A model generated the notes under the pieces. It did not search any database, was not told where the DNA came from, and saw only the letters and a program-made list of their open reading frames with translations. A stretch of 64,000 bases of DNA from Primorskyibacter flagellatus (GTDB taxonomy: Bacteria > Pseudomonadota > Alphaproteobacteria > Rhodobacterales > Rhodobacteraceae). The DNA lies in NCBI RefSeq assembly GCF_014638275.1, contig NZ_BMFJ01000001.1, positions 496,001-560,000 on the forward strand, written 5' to 3'. The position numbers and the translations under genes were made by a program. Positions 45,828 through 53,854 of the stretch are shown here, one piece after another; position 1 is the first letter of the stretch; every line of letters starts with the position of its first letter.

Positions 45828-46697
45828 TTGAAACCCGCCCTGCTTCCGCTGCTTGTCCTGCCCCTGCTTTCCGCCTGCGCGACCACCGGGCCGGAGACGC
45901 GGAGCGAGGCATCCTTCTGTGCCTCCGACCTCGGGGCGCTCTGCACCTTCGTGAACGCTCCGTTGCAACTGGCGGCTCAGATCGTCACCCTGCCGAACCG
46001 GCCGTATCCGTTCCGGCCGCTGTCCGAACCGTTGAACTTCGTGGACGCCGCGGGGCGCAACTGGGTGGCGCCGAAGGGGATCCTGACCGACGGGGCCTCG
46101 ATCCCGCCGGTGTTCCTGTCGATGTTCGGCTCCCCGACCGATCCGAAATTCGCCAAGGCGGGCGCACTGCATGACAGTTACTGCGGGATCGGGAACGAGC
46201 GGACGCCCTATTACCACACGCGCCCGTGGAAAGAGACGCACCGCATGTTCTACGAGGCGCTGCGCGTCAGCGGCACGCCCGAACGGCAGGCCAAGACGCT
46301 GTTCGCCGCCGTCTACATGGCCGGGCCGCGCTGGCTGTTTTCGCGGGCGGAGCCGGTGGTGTCCTCGCAGGGGGCGCCCTACGACCCGGCGGCGCGTTAC
46401 GAGGAGCGCGGCGATCTGGACGGTATCCCCGAGGCTGACCTGCGTGCATCGCTGGCGCGAGTGATCGCGGCGATCGAGGGCGGCAACCTGACCGTGGCCC
46501 AGATCGAGCGGATGATCGACATGGAACTCCAGCGGCTGGAGATAAAGCGCGATGCGCGGATCGCGCTGGACCGGCCGGATGCGGATGACATCTGGACGAT
46601 GAGCGAGGGCGGGGCGGAGCAGGAGTCGCCGTCGGAAGGGGCGGAAGAGCCCGGCGATACCGGTGGCACCGGCGATCCGGGTCAGTCGGGGCTCTGA
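45828..46697 (+). CDS. DUF1353 domain lipoprotein
   Basis: A 289-residue putative lipoprotein (signal LLPLLVLPLLSAC, lipobox LSAC, Cys at 17) containing a DUF1353-like domain: PKGILTDGASIPPVFLSMFG near 82-101 and AGALHDSYCG near 111-120. DUF1353 is also found in phage-related proteins, but nothing else here is phage-like. The C terminus is a disordered Glu/Gly/Pro-rich tail. The start codon is TTG at 45828, with GCGAGAGAG directly upstream; no ATG would keep the signal peptide intact. Function unknown. Confidence 0.8.
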   Translation: MKPALLPLLVLPLLSACATTGPETRSEASFCASDLGALCTFVNAPLQLAAQIVTLPNRPYPFRPLSEPLNFVDAAGRNWVAPKGILTDGASIPPVFLSMFGSPTDPKFAKAGALHDSYCGIGNERTPYYHTRPWKETHRMFYEALRVSGTPERQAKTLFAAVYMAGPRWLFSRAEPVVSSQGAPYDPAARYEERGDLDGIPEADLRASLARVIAAIEGGNLTVAQIERMIDMELQRLEIKRDARIALDRPDADDIWTMSEGGAEQESPSEGAEEPGDTGGTGDPGQSGL

Positions 46698-46706
46698 GGT
46701 CCGCCG

Positions 46707-47474
46707 TTACACCGGGTCGGGCGCGGCGAGATAGGCGGCGACGGCGGCTTCGAATTCGCGGGGCTTGTCGGCGTGCAGCCAGTGACCGGCCCCGGGGATC
46801 TTGGCAAAGCGCGCCTTCGGAAACAGCGCCTTGATGCGCGGCCGGTCCTCGGGCGTGACGTAGGTGGACTCTGCGCCGGTCAGGAACAGGGTCGGCCCGT
46901 CGAACCGCCCGGATACTTCGGGGAAGGAGATGATTGTCGGCATCTCCCGCCGAAGAACGGACAGGTTCAGTTTCCACCGCTTTTCGGTCAGGTCGAGGGA
47001 CTGCGTGAAGAAAGACCGCAGCGCGGGTTCCACCCCCTGATCCGCCAGCATCGCCTCGGCCTCCGACCGGCGGGTGATCGCGGAAAGGTCGACCGCCTCC
47101 ATCGCGTCGATCTGGTGGATCTGGGTGTGGGTATAGGCGGTCGGCGCAATGTCCCCGACGATCAGACGGCGCAGACCCTCGGGCCGGGTCAGCGCCATGA
47201 CCATGGCAGATTTCCCGCCCATGGAGTGTCCGAGCAGGTCGGCATTGCCAAGGCTCCGCACGACCTCGGACAGGTCGGCGGCCATATCGTGATAGCTCTG
47301 GCTGTCCATGCGGGGGCTGGCGCCGTGGTTGCGCATGTCCACCGCGATCACGGTGCGGTCCTTCGACAGACGCTTGGCGATCACGCCCCAGTTGCGCGCG
47401 GATCCGAAGAGGCCGTGCGCGATGACGAGGGGCGGGGGGCCGTCGGGGCCGTCATGGCGGATCATGTTCAGCAT
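46707..47474 (-). CDS. Alpha/beta-fold hydrolase (YbfF-like esterase)
   Basis: A 255-residue alpha/beta hydrolase. The oxyanion region is IAHGLFGSARNW (18-29), the nucleophile S84 is in LLGHSMGGKSA, and the catalytic His lies in PGAGHWLHAD near 233; FLTGAESTYV carries the acid. The pattern AHGLFGSARNWG and DMRNHGASP resembles YbfF-type esterases that act on short acyl esters and acyl-CoA thioesters in vitro. No signal peptide. It is convergent with the DUF1353 gene, 9 bp apart. Confidence 0.9.
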   Translation of the reverse strand: MLNMIRHDGPDGPPPLVIAHGLFGSARNWGVIAKRLSKDRTVIAVDMRNHGASPRMDSQSYHDMAADLSEVVRSLGNADLLGHSMGGKSAMVMALTRPEGLRRLIVGDIAPTAYTHTQIHQIDAMEAVDLSAITRRSEAEAMLADQGVEPALRSFFTQSLDLTEKRWKLNLSVLRREMPTIISFPEVSGRFDGPTLFLTGAESTYVTPEDRPRIKALFPKARFAKIPGAGHWLHADKPREFEAAVAAYLAAPDPV

Positions 47475-47548
47475 GGCGCGACCGTAATCGCCGCCGCGAG
47501 GATTGACCAGCGTGGTTGAGTGCGGCGCTGTCCCGGCGTAACAGGTTG

Positions 47549-47938
47549 ATGACGGAGACGGAATTGATCGACGAGTCGGATTTTCAGAGACGGAAGACGG
47601 AGGCGCTGCTGGCCTTCCGAAAGGCGTTCGGGGGCGACCCGAAAGCGCTGGAACCCGCGTTGCGCCGCGCTGGCCGCCGTCTGCCGCGCAGGGCGCGCAA
47701 GGCCGGGGCCCGGCTGGTCGGGGCAGAGCAGATGCTGGGCAACCCGAAGCTCCAGCAGCAGGTCGACGCGAAGCAGGTCAATCGCGATTTCGACCGCCTG
47801 ATCGCGGGCGTTTCGGGCGTGGACATGAAGGACCGGCGCAAGGGCTGGGTGCTGGGCGCGCTCGCCTCGCTGGCGTTCAACCTGCTGTTGCTGTTCACAC
47901 TGTTCGTTCTGTTCGCACGCTGGCGCGGCTGGCTCTGA
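47549..47938 (+). CDS. Hypothetical tail-anchored membrane protein (129 aa)
   Basis: Not assigned to a family. The N-terminal 100 residues are basic and helical (ALRRAGRRLPRRARKAGARL), and a single hydrophobic segment near the C terminus (LGALASLAFNLLLLFTLFVL, about 100-119) followed by FARWRGWL suggests a C-tail anchor with the body in the cytoplasm. The ATG at 47549 is used; the open frame extends 11 codons upstream with no ribosome site. It is divergent from the esterase gene with 74 bp between. Confidence 0.65.
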   Translation: MTETELIDESDFQRRKTEALLAFRKAFGGDPKALEPALRRAGRRLPRRARKAGARLVGAEQMLGNPKLQQQVDAKQVNRDFDRLIAGVSGVDMKDRRKGWVLGALASLAFNLLLLFTLFVLFARWRGWL

Positions 47939-47946
47939 AGCGGGAT

Positions 47947-48010
47947 GGGGCGCTGCCCCCGCCTGCGCCCGGGGGCGCAGGCGTCCCCGGGATATTTTCG
48001 GCAAGATGAA
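47947..48010 (+). repeat. Composite intergenic repeat, copy 7
   Basis: Hairpin GGGGC-GCT-GCCCC (47947-47959), a second 9-bp hairpin GCCTGCGCC/GGCGCAGGC (47961-47982), then the core GTCCCCGGGATATTTTCGG and CAAGATGAA. It sits between the hypothetical gene and convergent glyA, ending 5 bp from the glyA stop. Confidence 0.75.
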
Positions 48011-48014
48011 TGGG

Positions 48015-49307
48015 TTACATGCCGGCGTAGAGCGGGAATTTCGCGCAGAGCGCCGTGACCTCGGCCTTCACCTTTTCCTCGACCTCGCCATTGCCGTCCG
48101 CGCCATTGGCGGCTAGGCCGTCGACGACCTCGACGATCCAGTCGGCGATCTGGCGGAACTCGGCCTCACCAAAGCCGCGGGTGGTGCCAGCAGGGGCGCC
48201 GAGGCGGATGCCGGAGGTGACGAAGGGCGTTTCCGGGTCGAAGGGCACGCCGTTCTTGTTGCAGGTGATGTGGGCACGGCCAAGCGCGGCCTCTGCCGCC
48301 TTGCCGGTCACTTTCTTGGGGCGCAGGTCGGCGAGGCACAGGTGGTTGTCGGTGCCGCCGGAGACGACGTTGATCCCGCCCTTCATCAGCTGGTCGGCCA
48401 TGGCCTGCGCGTTCTTCACGACCTGCGCGGCGTAATCCTTGAACTCGGGGCGCAGGGCCTCACCGAAGGCGACGGCCTTGGCGGCGATGACGTGCATCAG
48501 CGGGCCGCCCTGCAGGCCGGGGAAGACGGCGGAGTTGATCTTTTTCGCGATGTCGGCGTCGTTGGTCAGCACCATGCCGCCGCGCGGGCCGCGGAGCGAC
48601 TTGTGCGTGGTGGTGGTCACGACGTCGGCGATGCCGATCGGGGAGGGATGCACGCCGCCCGCGACGAGGCCAGCGATATGCGCCATGTCGACCATGAGAT
48701 AGGCGCCAACCTCGTCCGCGATATCCTTGAACGCCTGCCAGTCCCAGACGCGGGAGTAGGCGGTGCCACCGGCGACGATCAACTTGGGCTTGTGGGTGCG
48801 GGCCTTTTCGCGGACGTCGTCCATGTCGAGCAGTTCGTCCTGCTGGCGCACGCCGTAGGAGACAACGTTGAACCACTTGCCGGACATGTTGACCGGGGAG
48901 CCGTGGGTCAGGTGGCCGCCGGAGTTCAGGTCGAGGCCCATGAAGGTATCGCCCGGCTGGAGCAGCGCGAGGAACACCGCCTGGTTCATCTGGGAGCCCG
49001 AATTCGGCTGGACGTTGGCGAAGTCGCAGTTGAACAGCTGCTTGGCGCGTTCGATGGCGAGCGTTTCGGCCACGTCGACATACTGGCAGCCGCCGTAGTA
49101 GCGCTTGCCCGGATAGCCCTCGGCGTACTTGTTCGTCATGACCGAGCCCTGCGCCTCGAGCACGGCGGCGGAGACGATGTTCTCGCTCGCGATCAGTTCG
49201 ATCTCGTCGCGCTGGCGGCCCAGTTCGTTGCGGATGGCGCCGAAGATCTCGGGGTCACGGGTTTCCAGGGCTTCGGTGAAAAAGCCTTCGTCCTTGATGT
49301 CCTTCAT
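48015..49307 (-). CDS. glyA: Serine hydroxymethyltransferase
   Basis: PLP enzyme that converts serine and tetrahydrofolate to glycine and 5,10-methylene-tetrahydrofolate; 430 residues. The PLP lysine is in [19 protein letters not shown] near 228-246, with [10 protein letters not shown] near 35 and [14 protein letters not shown] near 63 as further family signatures. The ATG at 49307 is fixed by AGGAGG 8 bp upstream; a start at 49340 would include that site. The gene is monocistronic, divergent from nadK. Confidence 0.96.
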   Translation of the reverse strand: MKDIKDEGFFTEALETRDPEIFGAIRNELGRQRDEIELIASENIVSAAVLEAQGSVMTNKYAEGYPGKRYYGGCQYVDVAETLAIERAKQLFNCDFANVQPNSGSQMNQAVFLALLQPGDTFMGLDLNSGGHLTHGSPVNMSGKWFNVVSYGVRQQDELLDMDDVREKARTHKPKLIVAGGTAYSRVWDWQAFKDIADEVGAYLMVDMAHIAGLVAGGVHPSPIGIADVVTTTTHKSLRGPRGGMVLTNDADIAKKINSAVFPGLQGGPLMHVIAAKAVAFGEALRPEFKDYAAQVVKNAQAMADQLMKGGINVVSGGTDNHLCLADLRPKKVTGKAAEAALGRAHITCNKNGVPFDPETPFVTSGIRLGAPAGTTRGFGEAEFRQIADWIVEVVDGLAANGADGNGEVEEKVKAEVTALCAKFPLYAGM

Positions 49308-49474
49308 GGCAACGCCTCCTGAAAGCTGGGAATGCGCCACGTCCTAACGAAAAGCCGCAGGGTTAGAAAGAGGGGAAAGGGACGCTTTGATGCCGGATTC
49401 CGGCAGGGCTGGTCGCGGGGCGGAGATTGTGATTGGGTCGGACCGCTCGGGGACGGAACGGACGGAACGGCGGA

Positions 49475-50236
49475 ATGGGGAAGAAACTGGCCTTTGTCGC
49501 CAGCCGGGGACCAAAGGCACGCGAGGCGCGGGACGATCTGGTGGCGCGCTACGGCCAGGTGCCGGAGGCGGAGGCGGATGTGATCGTGGCGCTTGGCGGC
49601 GACGGTTTCATGCTGGCGACTTTGCACCGGACACAGGCCCTGCACGCGCCGGTTTACGGGATGAACCGGGGGACGGTCGGCTTCCTGATGAACGAATATC
49701 ACGACGTCGACCTGATGGAGCGGGTGGAGGCGGCGGAGGTCGCGCTCATCAACCCGCTCGCCATGCGGGCGACGCGGGCCGACGGCAAGGTGACGGAGGC
49801 CTTGGCGATTAACGAGGTGTCGTTGCTGCGCGCCGGTCCGCAGGCGGCCAAGCTGAAGATCACCGTGGACGGCAAGGTGCGGATGGAGGAACTGGTCTGC
49901 GACGGCGCGCTTCTGGCCACGCCCGCGGGGTCCACCGCCTACAACTATTCGGCCCACGGACCGATCCTTCCGATCGAATCCGATGTGCTGGCGCTGACCG
50001 CGATCGCTCCGTTCCGGCCGCGCCGGTGGCGGGGGGCGCTGATCCCGGTGGCCTCGCACGTCCGGTTTGACGTGCTTGAACCGGAGAAACGGCCGGTGAT
50101 GGCGGATGCGGACAGCCGGTCTGTGACCAACGTCATCTCTGTCGAGATCGTGTCGGAGCCGAAGGTCGTGCATCGCCTGATGTTCGACCCCGGCCACGGA
50201 CTCGAAGAGCGGCTGATCCGGGAACAATTCGTCTGA
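49475..50236 (+). CDS. nadK: NAD kinase
   Basis: Phosphorylates NAD+ to NADP+; 253 residues, cytoplasmic. The GGDG motif is in IVALGGDGFMLATLH near 39-53, the NE/D motif in LAINEVSLLR and the GATP-like loop in TPAGSTAYNYSAHGPI near 151-166. The length is that of short bacterial NAD kinases. The ATG at 49475 gives the usual N terminus (GKKLAFVASRGP); an earlier in-frame start would add 14 basic residues from a GACGGAACG tandem repeat. Divergent from glyA. Confidence 0.95.
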   Translation: MGKKLAFVASRGPKAREARDDLVARYGQVPEAEADVIVALGGDGFMLATLHRTQALHAPVYGMNRGTVGFLMNEYHDVDLMERVEAAEVALINPLAMRATRADGKVTEALAINEVSLLRAGPQAAKLKITVDGKVRMEELVCDGALLATPAGSTAYNYSAHGPILPIESDVLALTAIAPFRPRRWRGALIPVASHVRFDVLEPEKRPVMADADSRSVTNVISVEIVSEPKVVHRLMFDPGHGLEERLIREQFV

Positions 50237-50256
50237 TACGGCCAGTGTTGACTTTC

Positions 50257-50272
50257 GCAACATAAGTGTTGC
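50257..50272. promoter_or_regulatory. Possible MarR-type operator upstream of the HTH-GNAT gene
   Basis: GCAACA-TAAG-TGTTGC, a perfect 6-bp inverted repeat with a 4-bp spacer, 12 bp before the ATG. A TTGACT (50248-50253) lies just upstream as a possible -35 element. The site suits autoregulation by the MarR domain of the product. Confidence 0.55.
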
Positions 50273-50283
50273 ATGAGTCATCA

Positions 50284-51207
50284 ATGACCATTCCGACAGA
50301 TCAGATCGACGCGGTGCGCCGCTTCAACCGCTTCTACACCTCCTTCGTCGGGGCGCTGACCGACCATTTCCTCGGGTCGGATTACGGTCTGACGCCTATG
50401 CGGGTGCTTTACCAGGTCGGCGCGGCGGGCGCGGCGCCCCCGGTCGCCGCCGAGGTGGCGCGGGAGATGGGGCTGGACCGTGCGCAGATCAGCCGCGCCG
50501 TGGCGGAGCTGGAGGCCGGCGGTCTGCTGGAACGCTCGACGGACCCCGACCACGCACGCCGGCAGTTGCTGCGGCTGACGGAAGCGGGGCAGGTGCTCTA
50601 CCTGCGCAACATCGACCTGCAACGGGCGGAGATCGGGCGGCATCTGGACGGCATGAGCGGCATGGCGCGCGACCGGCTGGTCCGCGCCATGGCAGAGGTG
50701 GAGTCATTGCTGGGGGGCAAGATGGAACGGAACATCAGGATCAGGCCGCTGGAGCCGGGCGACATGGGCTGGGTCATCGCGGCGCAGACCCGGCTCTACG
50801 TCCGGGAGTACGGGTGGAACGGTGAATACGAGGCGCTGGTGCTGAAGATCCTCGGAGATTTCGCGGCGCGCCAGCCATCGGACCGCGAGGCGGGCCGGAT
50901 CGCGGAGGTGGACGGCGTGCCAATGGGCGCGGTCTTCTGCATGGAGAAATCACCGCAGGTGGCGCAGCTGCGCCTGCTGCATGTGGAGGCGGAAGCGCGC
51001 GGGCTGGGACTTGGCGGTAAACTGGTTGACGAATGTCTGAGTTTTGCGCGGACGGCGGGATATGGCCGGATCGAGCTCTGGACCAACGACGTACTGTCCG
51101 ACGCACGGAAACTCTATCAGTCGCGGGGGTTTACGCTGATCGACGAGGCCACGCACCACTCCTTCGGGGTCGATCTGAACGGGCAGAACTGGGGGCGGGA
51201 CCTCTGA
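50284..51207 (+). CDS. MarR-like regulator fused to a GNAT acetyltransferase
   Basis: A 307-residue two-domain protein. Residues about 1-145 form a MarR winged-helix unit (FTSF..., VAREMGLDRAQISRAVAELEAGGLLER near 65-91, wing RRQLLRLTEAG). Residues about 150-307 form a GNAT domain with the acetyl-CoA loop EARGLGLGGKLVDECLSFA near 240-258. The fusion is a known bacterial architecture; acetylation target and ligand are unknown. The ATG at 50284 is preferred to in-frame GTG/TTG codons at 50266-50271 because these lie within the palindrome. nadK lies 47 bp upstream. Confidence 0.9.
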   Translation: MTIPTDQIDAVRRFNRFYTSFVGALTDHFLGSDYGLTPMRVLYQVGAAGAAPPVAAEVAREMGLDRAQISRAVAELEAGGLLERSTDPDHARRQLLRLTEAGQVLYLRNIDLQRAEIGRHLDGMSGMARDRLVRAMAEVESLLGGKMERNIRIRPLEPGDMGWVIAAQTRLYVREYGWNGEYEALVLKILGDFAARQPSDREAGRIAEVDGVPMGAVFCMEKSPQVAQLRLLHVEAEARGLGLGGKLVDECLSFARTAGYGRIELWTNDVLSDARKLYQSRGFTLIDEATHHSFGVDLNGQNWGRDL

Positions 51208-51214
51208 GCCGGCG

Positions 51215-51240
51215 GGAACCGCCACGGGGGGTGGCCGGTT
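51215..51240 (+). promoter_or_regulatory. Predicted EcfG-like promoter of csbD
   Basis: GGAAC (51215-51219), 17 bp, then GGTT (51237-51240; consensus CGTT). The distance to the ATG (35 bp) matches that of the PRC-barrel gene promoter (37 bp). Confidence 0.55.
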
Positions 51241-51274
51241 GATCCCCCGAATGGCAACCACAGGAGGACACGCC

Positions 51275-51472
51275 ATGAATTGGGATCAAATCGAAGGCAA
51301 CTGGAAACAGTTCAAAGGGGAAGCTCAGACCCAGTGGGGCAAGCTGACCAACGACGACCTGGACGTGGTCCAGGGCAACCGTCAGAAACTGGAAGGCAAG
51401 CTGCAGGAACGCTACGGCTATGCCAAGGACGAGGCCAAGCGGGAAGTCGACGACTTCATGGCGCGGCACTGA
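51275..51472 (+). CDS. CsbD family stress protein
   Basis: A 65-residue hydrophilic protein of the CsbD-like family: MNWDQIEGNWKQFKGEAQ at the N terminus, then GKLTNDDLDVVQGNRQKLEG and ERYGYAKDEAKREVDDF. Such proteins are abundant in the general stress response of many bacteria, but their molecular action is unknown. AGGAGGA precedes the ATG by 7 bp. An EcfG-like promoter lies upstream and a good terminator downstream, so this is a self-contained stress gene. Confidence 0.93.
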   Translation: MNWDQIEGNWKQFKGEAQTQWGKLTNDDLDVVQGNRQKLEGKLQERYGYAKDEAKREVDDFMARH

Positions 51473-51488
51473 TCCGGGCCTGATGTAG

Positions 51489-51516
51489 AAAGGGCGGTCT
51501 TCGGGCCGCCCTTTTT
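51489..51516 (+). terminator. Rho-independent terminator of csbD
   Basis: AAAGGGCGG pairs with CCGCCCTTT around a 8-nt loop with TTCGG, followed by TT. The A-run on the left also allows it to stop transcripts from the other strand (prpE). Confidence 0.9.
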
Positions 51517-51624
51517 GCTGTGAAGACGCCCCATGGGCTGGACGCTGCCAAGGCAACACAGGGGCCGTCCGCCCCCCGGCAGTGGCGTTGCGCCCCGAGG
51601 TTCATTGTCAAATCGAAGACGGGG

Positions 51625-53514
51625 CTACTTTGCATACCCGATGGTCTTCAGCGCGTCCCGGATTTCGTCCAGGATCGCCGGGTCGTCGATTGTCGCGGGC
51701 AGCTTGAACTCCTGGCTGTCGGCGATCTTGACCATGGTGGCGCGCAGGATCTTGCCGGAACGGGTCTTGGGCAGGCGATCCACGATCAGCGCCAGCTTGA
51801 AGGCGGCGACGGGGCCGATCCGGTCGCGCACCATGGCGACGGTTTCCTTCACGATGTCCTCGTGCGGGCGGTTCACGCCTTTGGTGAGGCACATGAAGCC
51901 GACGGGCAACTGGCCCTTGAGCTCATCCGTTACACCTATCACCGCGCATTCGGCGACGTCGGGATGGTCGGCAAGGACCTCCTCGATGGCGCCGGTAGAC
52001 AGGCGGTGCCCGGCCACGTTGATGACGTCATCCGTGCGGGCCATGATCCAGACATATCCGTCCTTGTCGACGATGCCCGCGTCCCCGGTTTCGTAGTAGC
52101 CGGGGAAACGGTCGAGGTAGGACTTTCGGAACCGCGCTTCGGCGTTCCACAGCGTCGGCAGCGTGCCGGGCGGCAGGGGCAGGGGTGTCACGATAGAACC
52201 AAGCTCTCCGCGCGGAAGCTCGTTCCCTTCGTCGTCCAGCACCTTGAAATCATAGCCCGGCATGGCGACGGAGGGAGAGCCGACCTTCACAGGTAACAGT
52301 TCGATGCCCGCGGGGTTGCCGATGGCCGGATAACCGAGTTCGGTCTGCCACCAGTGATCGATGACCGGAATGCCAAGCAGGTCCTTCGCCCAGTTGATCG
52401 TGTCCGGATCGCCGCGTTCGCCTGCAAGATAGAGAGCGCGCAGGCAGGACAGGTCGTATTTCCGCCGGTACTCGCCCTTCGGATCCTCGCGCTTGATCGC
52501 GCGGAAGGCGGTCGGCGCGGTGAAGAAGCTGCGGACGTTATGTTCGGAGATGACGCGCCAGAAGGTGCCGGGGTCGGGGGTGCCGACGGGCTTGCCCTCG
52601 AACACGACGGTAGTGTTGCCATGGATCAGGGGCGCGTAGCAGATGTAGGAATGGCCGACGACCCACCCGACGTCGGACGCGGCCCAGAAGACATCGCCGG
52701 GGTCGACGTTGTAATGGTTCTTCATCGTCCAGTTCAGCGCGACGAGGTGGCCACCGGTGGCGCGCACGACGCCCTTGGGCTGCCCCGTGGTGCCGGAGGT
52801 GTAGAGGATATAGGCCGGATGGTTGCCCTCCACCGGGACACAGGCGGCGGGTTCGACGCCGTACTGGAAGCCGTGCCAGTTGACATCGCGGCCCTCGACC
52901 AGCTTGCAGACCTCCTGTTCGCGCTGGAAGATCACGCAGAAGTCGGGCTTGTGTTTCGCCATCTCGATCGCGCCGTCGAGCAGGGGCTTGTAGTGCACGG
53001 TCCGCCCGGGTTCGAGCCCGCAGGAGGCGGCGATGATCGCCTTGGGAGTGCAATCGTCGATGCGCACGGCCAGCTCGTTGGAGGCAAAGCCGCCGAAGAC
53101 CACTGAATGAACCGCACCAATCCGGGCACAGGCGAGCATCGCCTCGAGCGTTTCGGGGATCATAGGCATGTAGATGATGACGCGGTCACCCTTTTCGACG
53201 CCCTTGGCCTTCAGCGCCCCAGCCAGGGTCGCAACGCGGTTGCGCAGTTCGAGGAAGGAAATCTCGCGCTTGGTATGGGTAATCGGGCTGTCATAGATGA
53301 TCGCCGCCTGTTCGCCCCGCCCGTTTTCGACATGGCGGTCCACGGCGTTCCAGCAGGTGTTGACCATGCCATCGGTGAACCATTCATAGAGGGGGGCGTT
53401 GCTGTCGTCGAGCGCGCGGGTCGGCTTGCGATCCCAGTCGATGGCCTCGGCGGCCTGCATCCAGAAGGACTGGGGGTCCTTTTTCCAGCTGGCGTAGACG
53501 TCCTCGTAACCCAT
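51625..53514 (-). CDS. prpE: Propionyl-CoA synthetase
   Basis: Acyl-CoA synthetase that activates propionate via propionyl-AMP; 629 residues. The AMP-binding loop is YILYTSGTTGQPKGVVRATG near 255-274 and the hinge region is YYETGDAG... MARTDDVINVAGHRLSTG. The catalytic and acylation-controlled lysine is K588 in RLPKTRSGKILR, equivalent to K592 of Salmonella PrpE, a classic CobB target. PrpE-type and AcsA-type enzymes are similar; GFQYGVEPA and the overall N terminus (YEDVYASWKKDP) favour PrpE. GGAGGAGG 6 bp upstream fixes the start. TTTGCAAA-like boxes lie upstream. Confidence 0.93.
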   Translation of the reverse strand: MGYEDVYASWKKDPQSFWMQAAEAIDWDRKPTRALDDSNAPLYEWFTDGMVNTCWNAVDRHVENGRGEQAAIIYDSPITHTKREISFLELRNRVATLAGALKAKGVEKGDRVIIYMPMIPETLEAMLACARIGAVHSVVFGGFASNELAVRIDDCTPKAIIAASCGLEPGRTVHYKPLLDGAIEMAKHKPDFCVIFQREQEVCKLVEGRDVNWHGFQYGVEPAACVPVEGNHPAYILYTSGTTGQPKGVVRATGGHLVALNWTMKNHYNVDPGDVFWAASDVGWVVGHSYICYAPLIHGNTTVVFEGKPVGTPDPGTFWRVISEHNVRSFFTAPTAFRAIKREDPKGEYRRKYDLSCLRALYLAGERGDPDTINWAKDLLGIPVIDHWWQTELGYPAIGNPAGIELLPVKVGSPSVAMPGYDFKVLDDEGNELPRGELGSIVTPLPLPPGTLPTLWNAEARFRKSYLDRFPGYYETGDAGIVDKDGYVWIMARTDDVINVAGHRLSTGAIEEVLADHPDVAECAVIGVTDELKGQLPVGFMCLTKGVNRPHEDIVKETVAMVRDRIGPVAAFKLALIVDRLPKTRSGKILRATMVKIADSQEFKLPATIDDPAILDEIRDALKTIGYAK

Positions 53515-53612
53515 GGCGGTCCTCCTCCTCCGGTGATTTCGGTGGTGGTAGGATAGAGGTCCGGTTCCGCGCAAGTTTCAAGACCCAGGGCGCGGCGCTT
53601 TGGCGCGGAAAA

Positions 53613-53701
53613 TTTGCAGAAATCGCGCATTTTGTTGTGCAAATTTTTGCAAAGTCATTGTTTCGCAGGTGGGGAGCGGCAGATTCTCGGCGTTTTGCAA
53701 A
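53613..53701. promoter_or_regulatory. Cluster of four TTTGCAAA-like boxes upstream of prpE
   Basis: TTTGCAGA (53613-53620), TGTGCAAA (53636-53643), TTTGCAAA (53646-53653) and TTTGCAAA (53694-53701). Short-chain fatty acyl-CoA regulators of the ScfR/PccR/RamB type bind paired TTTGCAAA sites in Rhodobacter, so control of prpE by such a protein is likely. No regulator gene is adjacent. The rest of the 340-bp gap (53515-53854) otherwise contains only the promoter of the following gene. Confidence 0.65.
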
Positions 53702-53788
53702 GTACGGCAGATTTCGGAGCCGCGCCAGGTTTGCGTGGCTGCCGCATTGTCCGGGCTGTCTCTGTCACGACGAGTTGGGTCGGAAAAG

Positions 53789-53817
53789 TTGATTTTCGCG
53801 GCCCAAAAAGGTATCCT
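53789..53817 (+). promoter_or_regulatory. Predicted promoter of the first VPLPA-CTERM gene
   Basis: TTGATT (53789-53794) and TATCCT (53812-53817), 17-bp spacer; leader of about 30 nt. A small inverted repeat TCCTGCA...TGCAGGA (53814-53820 and 53843-53849) lies in the leader. Confidence 0.65.
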
Positions 53818-53854
53818 GCAACCACTATTGTTGTGATCTCATGCAGGATTTTCC

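Noticed and set aside
49452..49469. Tandem GACGGAACG repeat upstream of nadK
   Set aside because: Only two units and within the nadK leader; too short to call a functional repeat.
48015..49474. Glycine riboswitch or other riboswitch upstream of glyA
   Set aside because: The 167-bp glyA-nadK gap has no recognisable aptamer motif or terminator/antiterminator pair.
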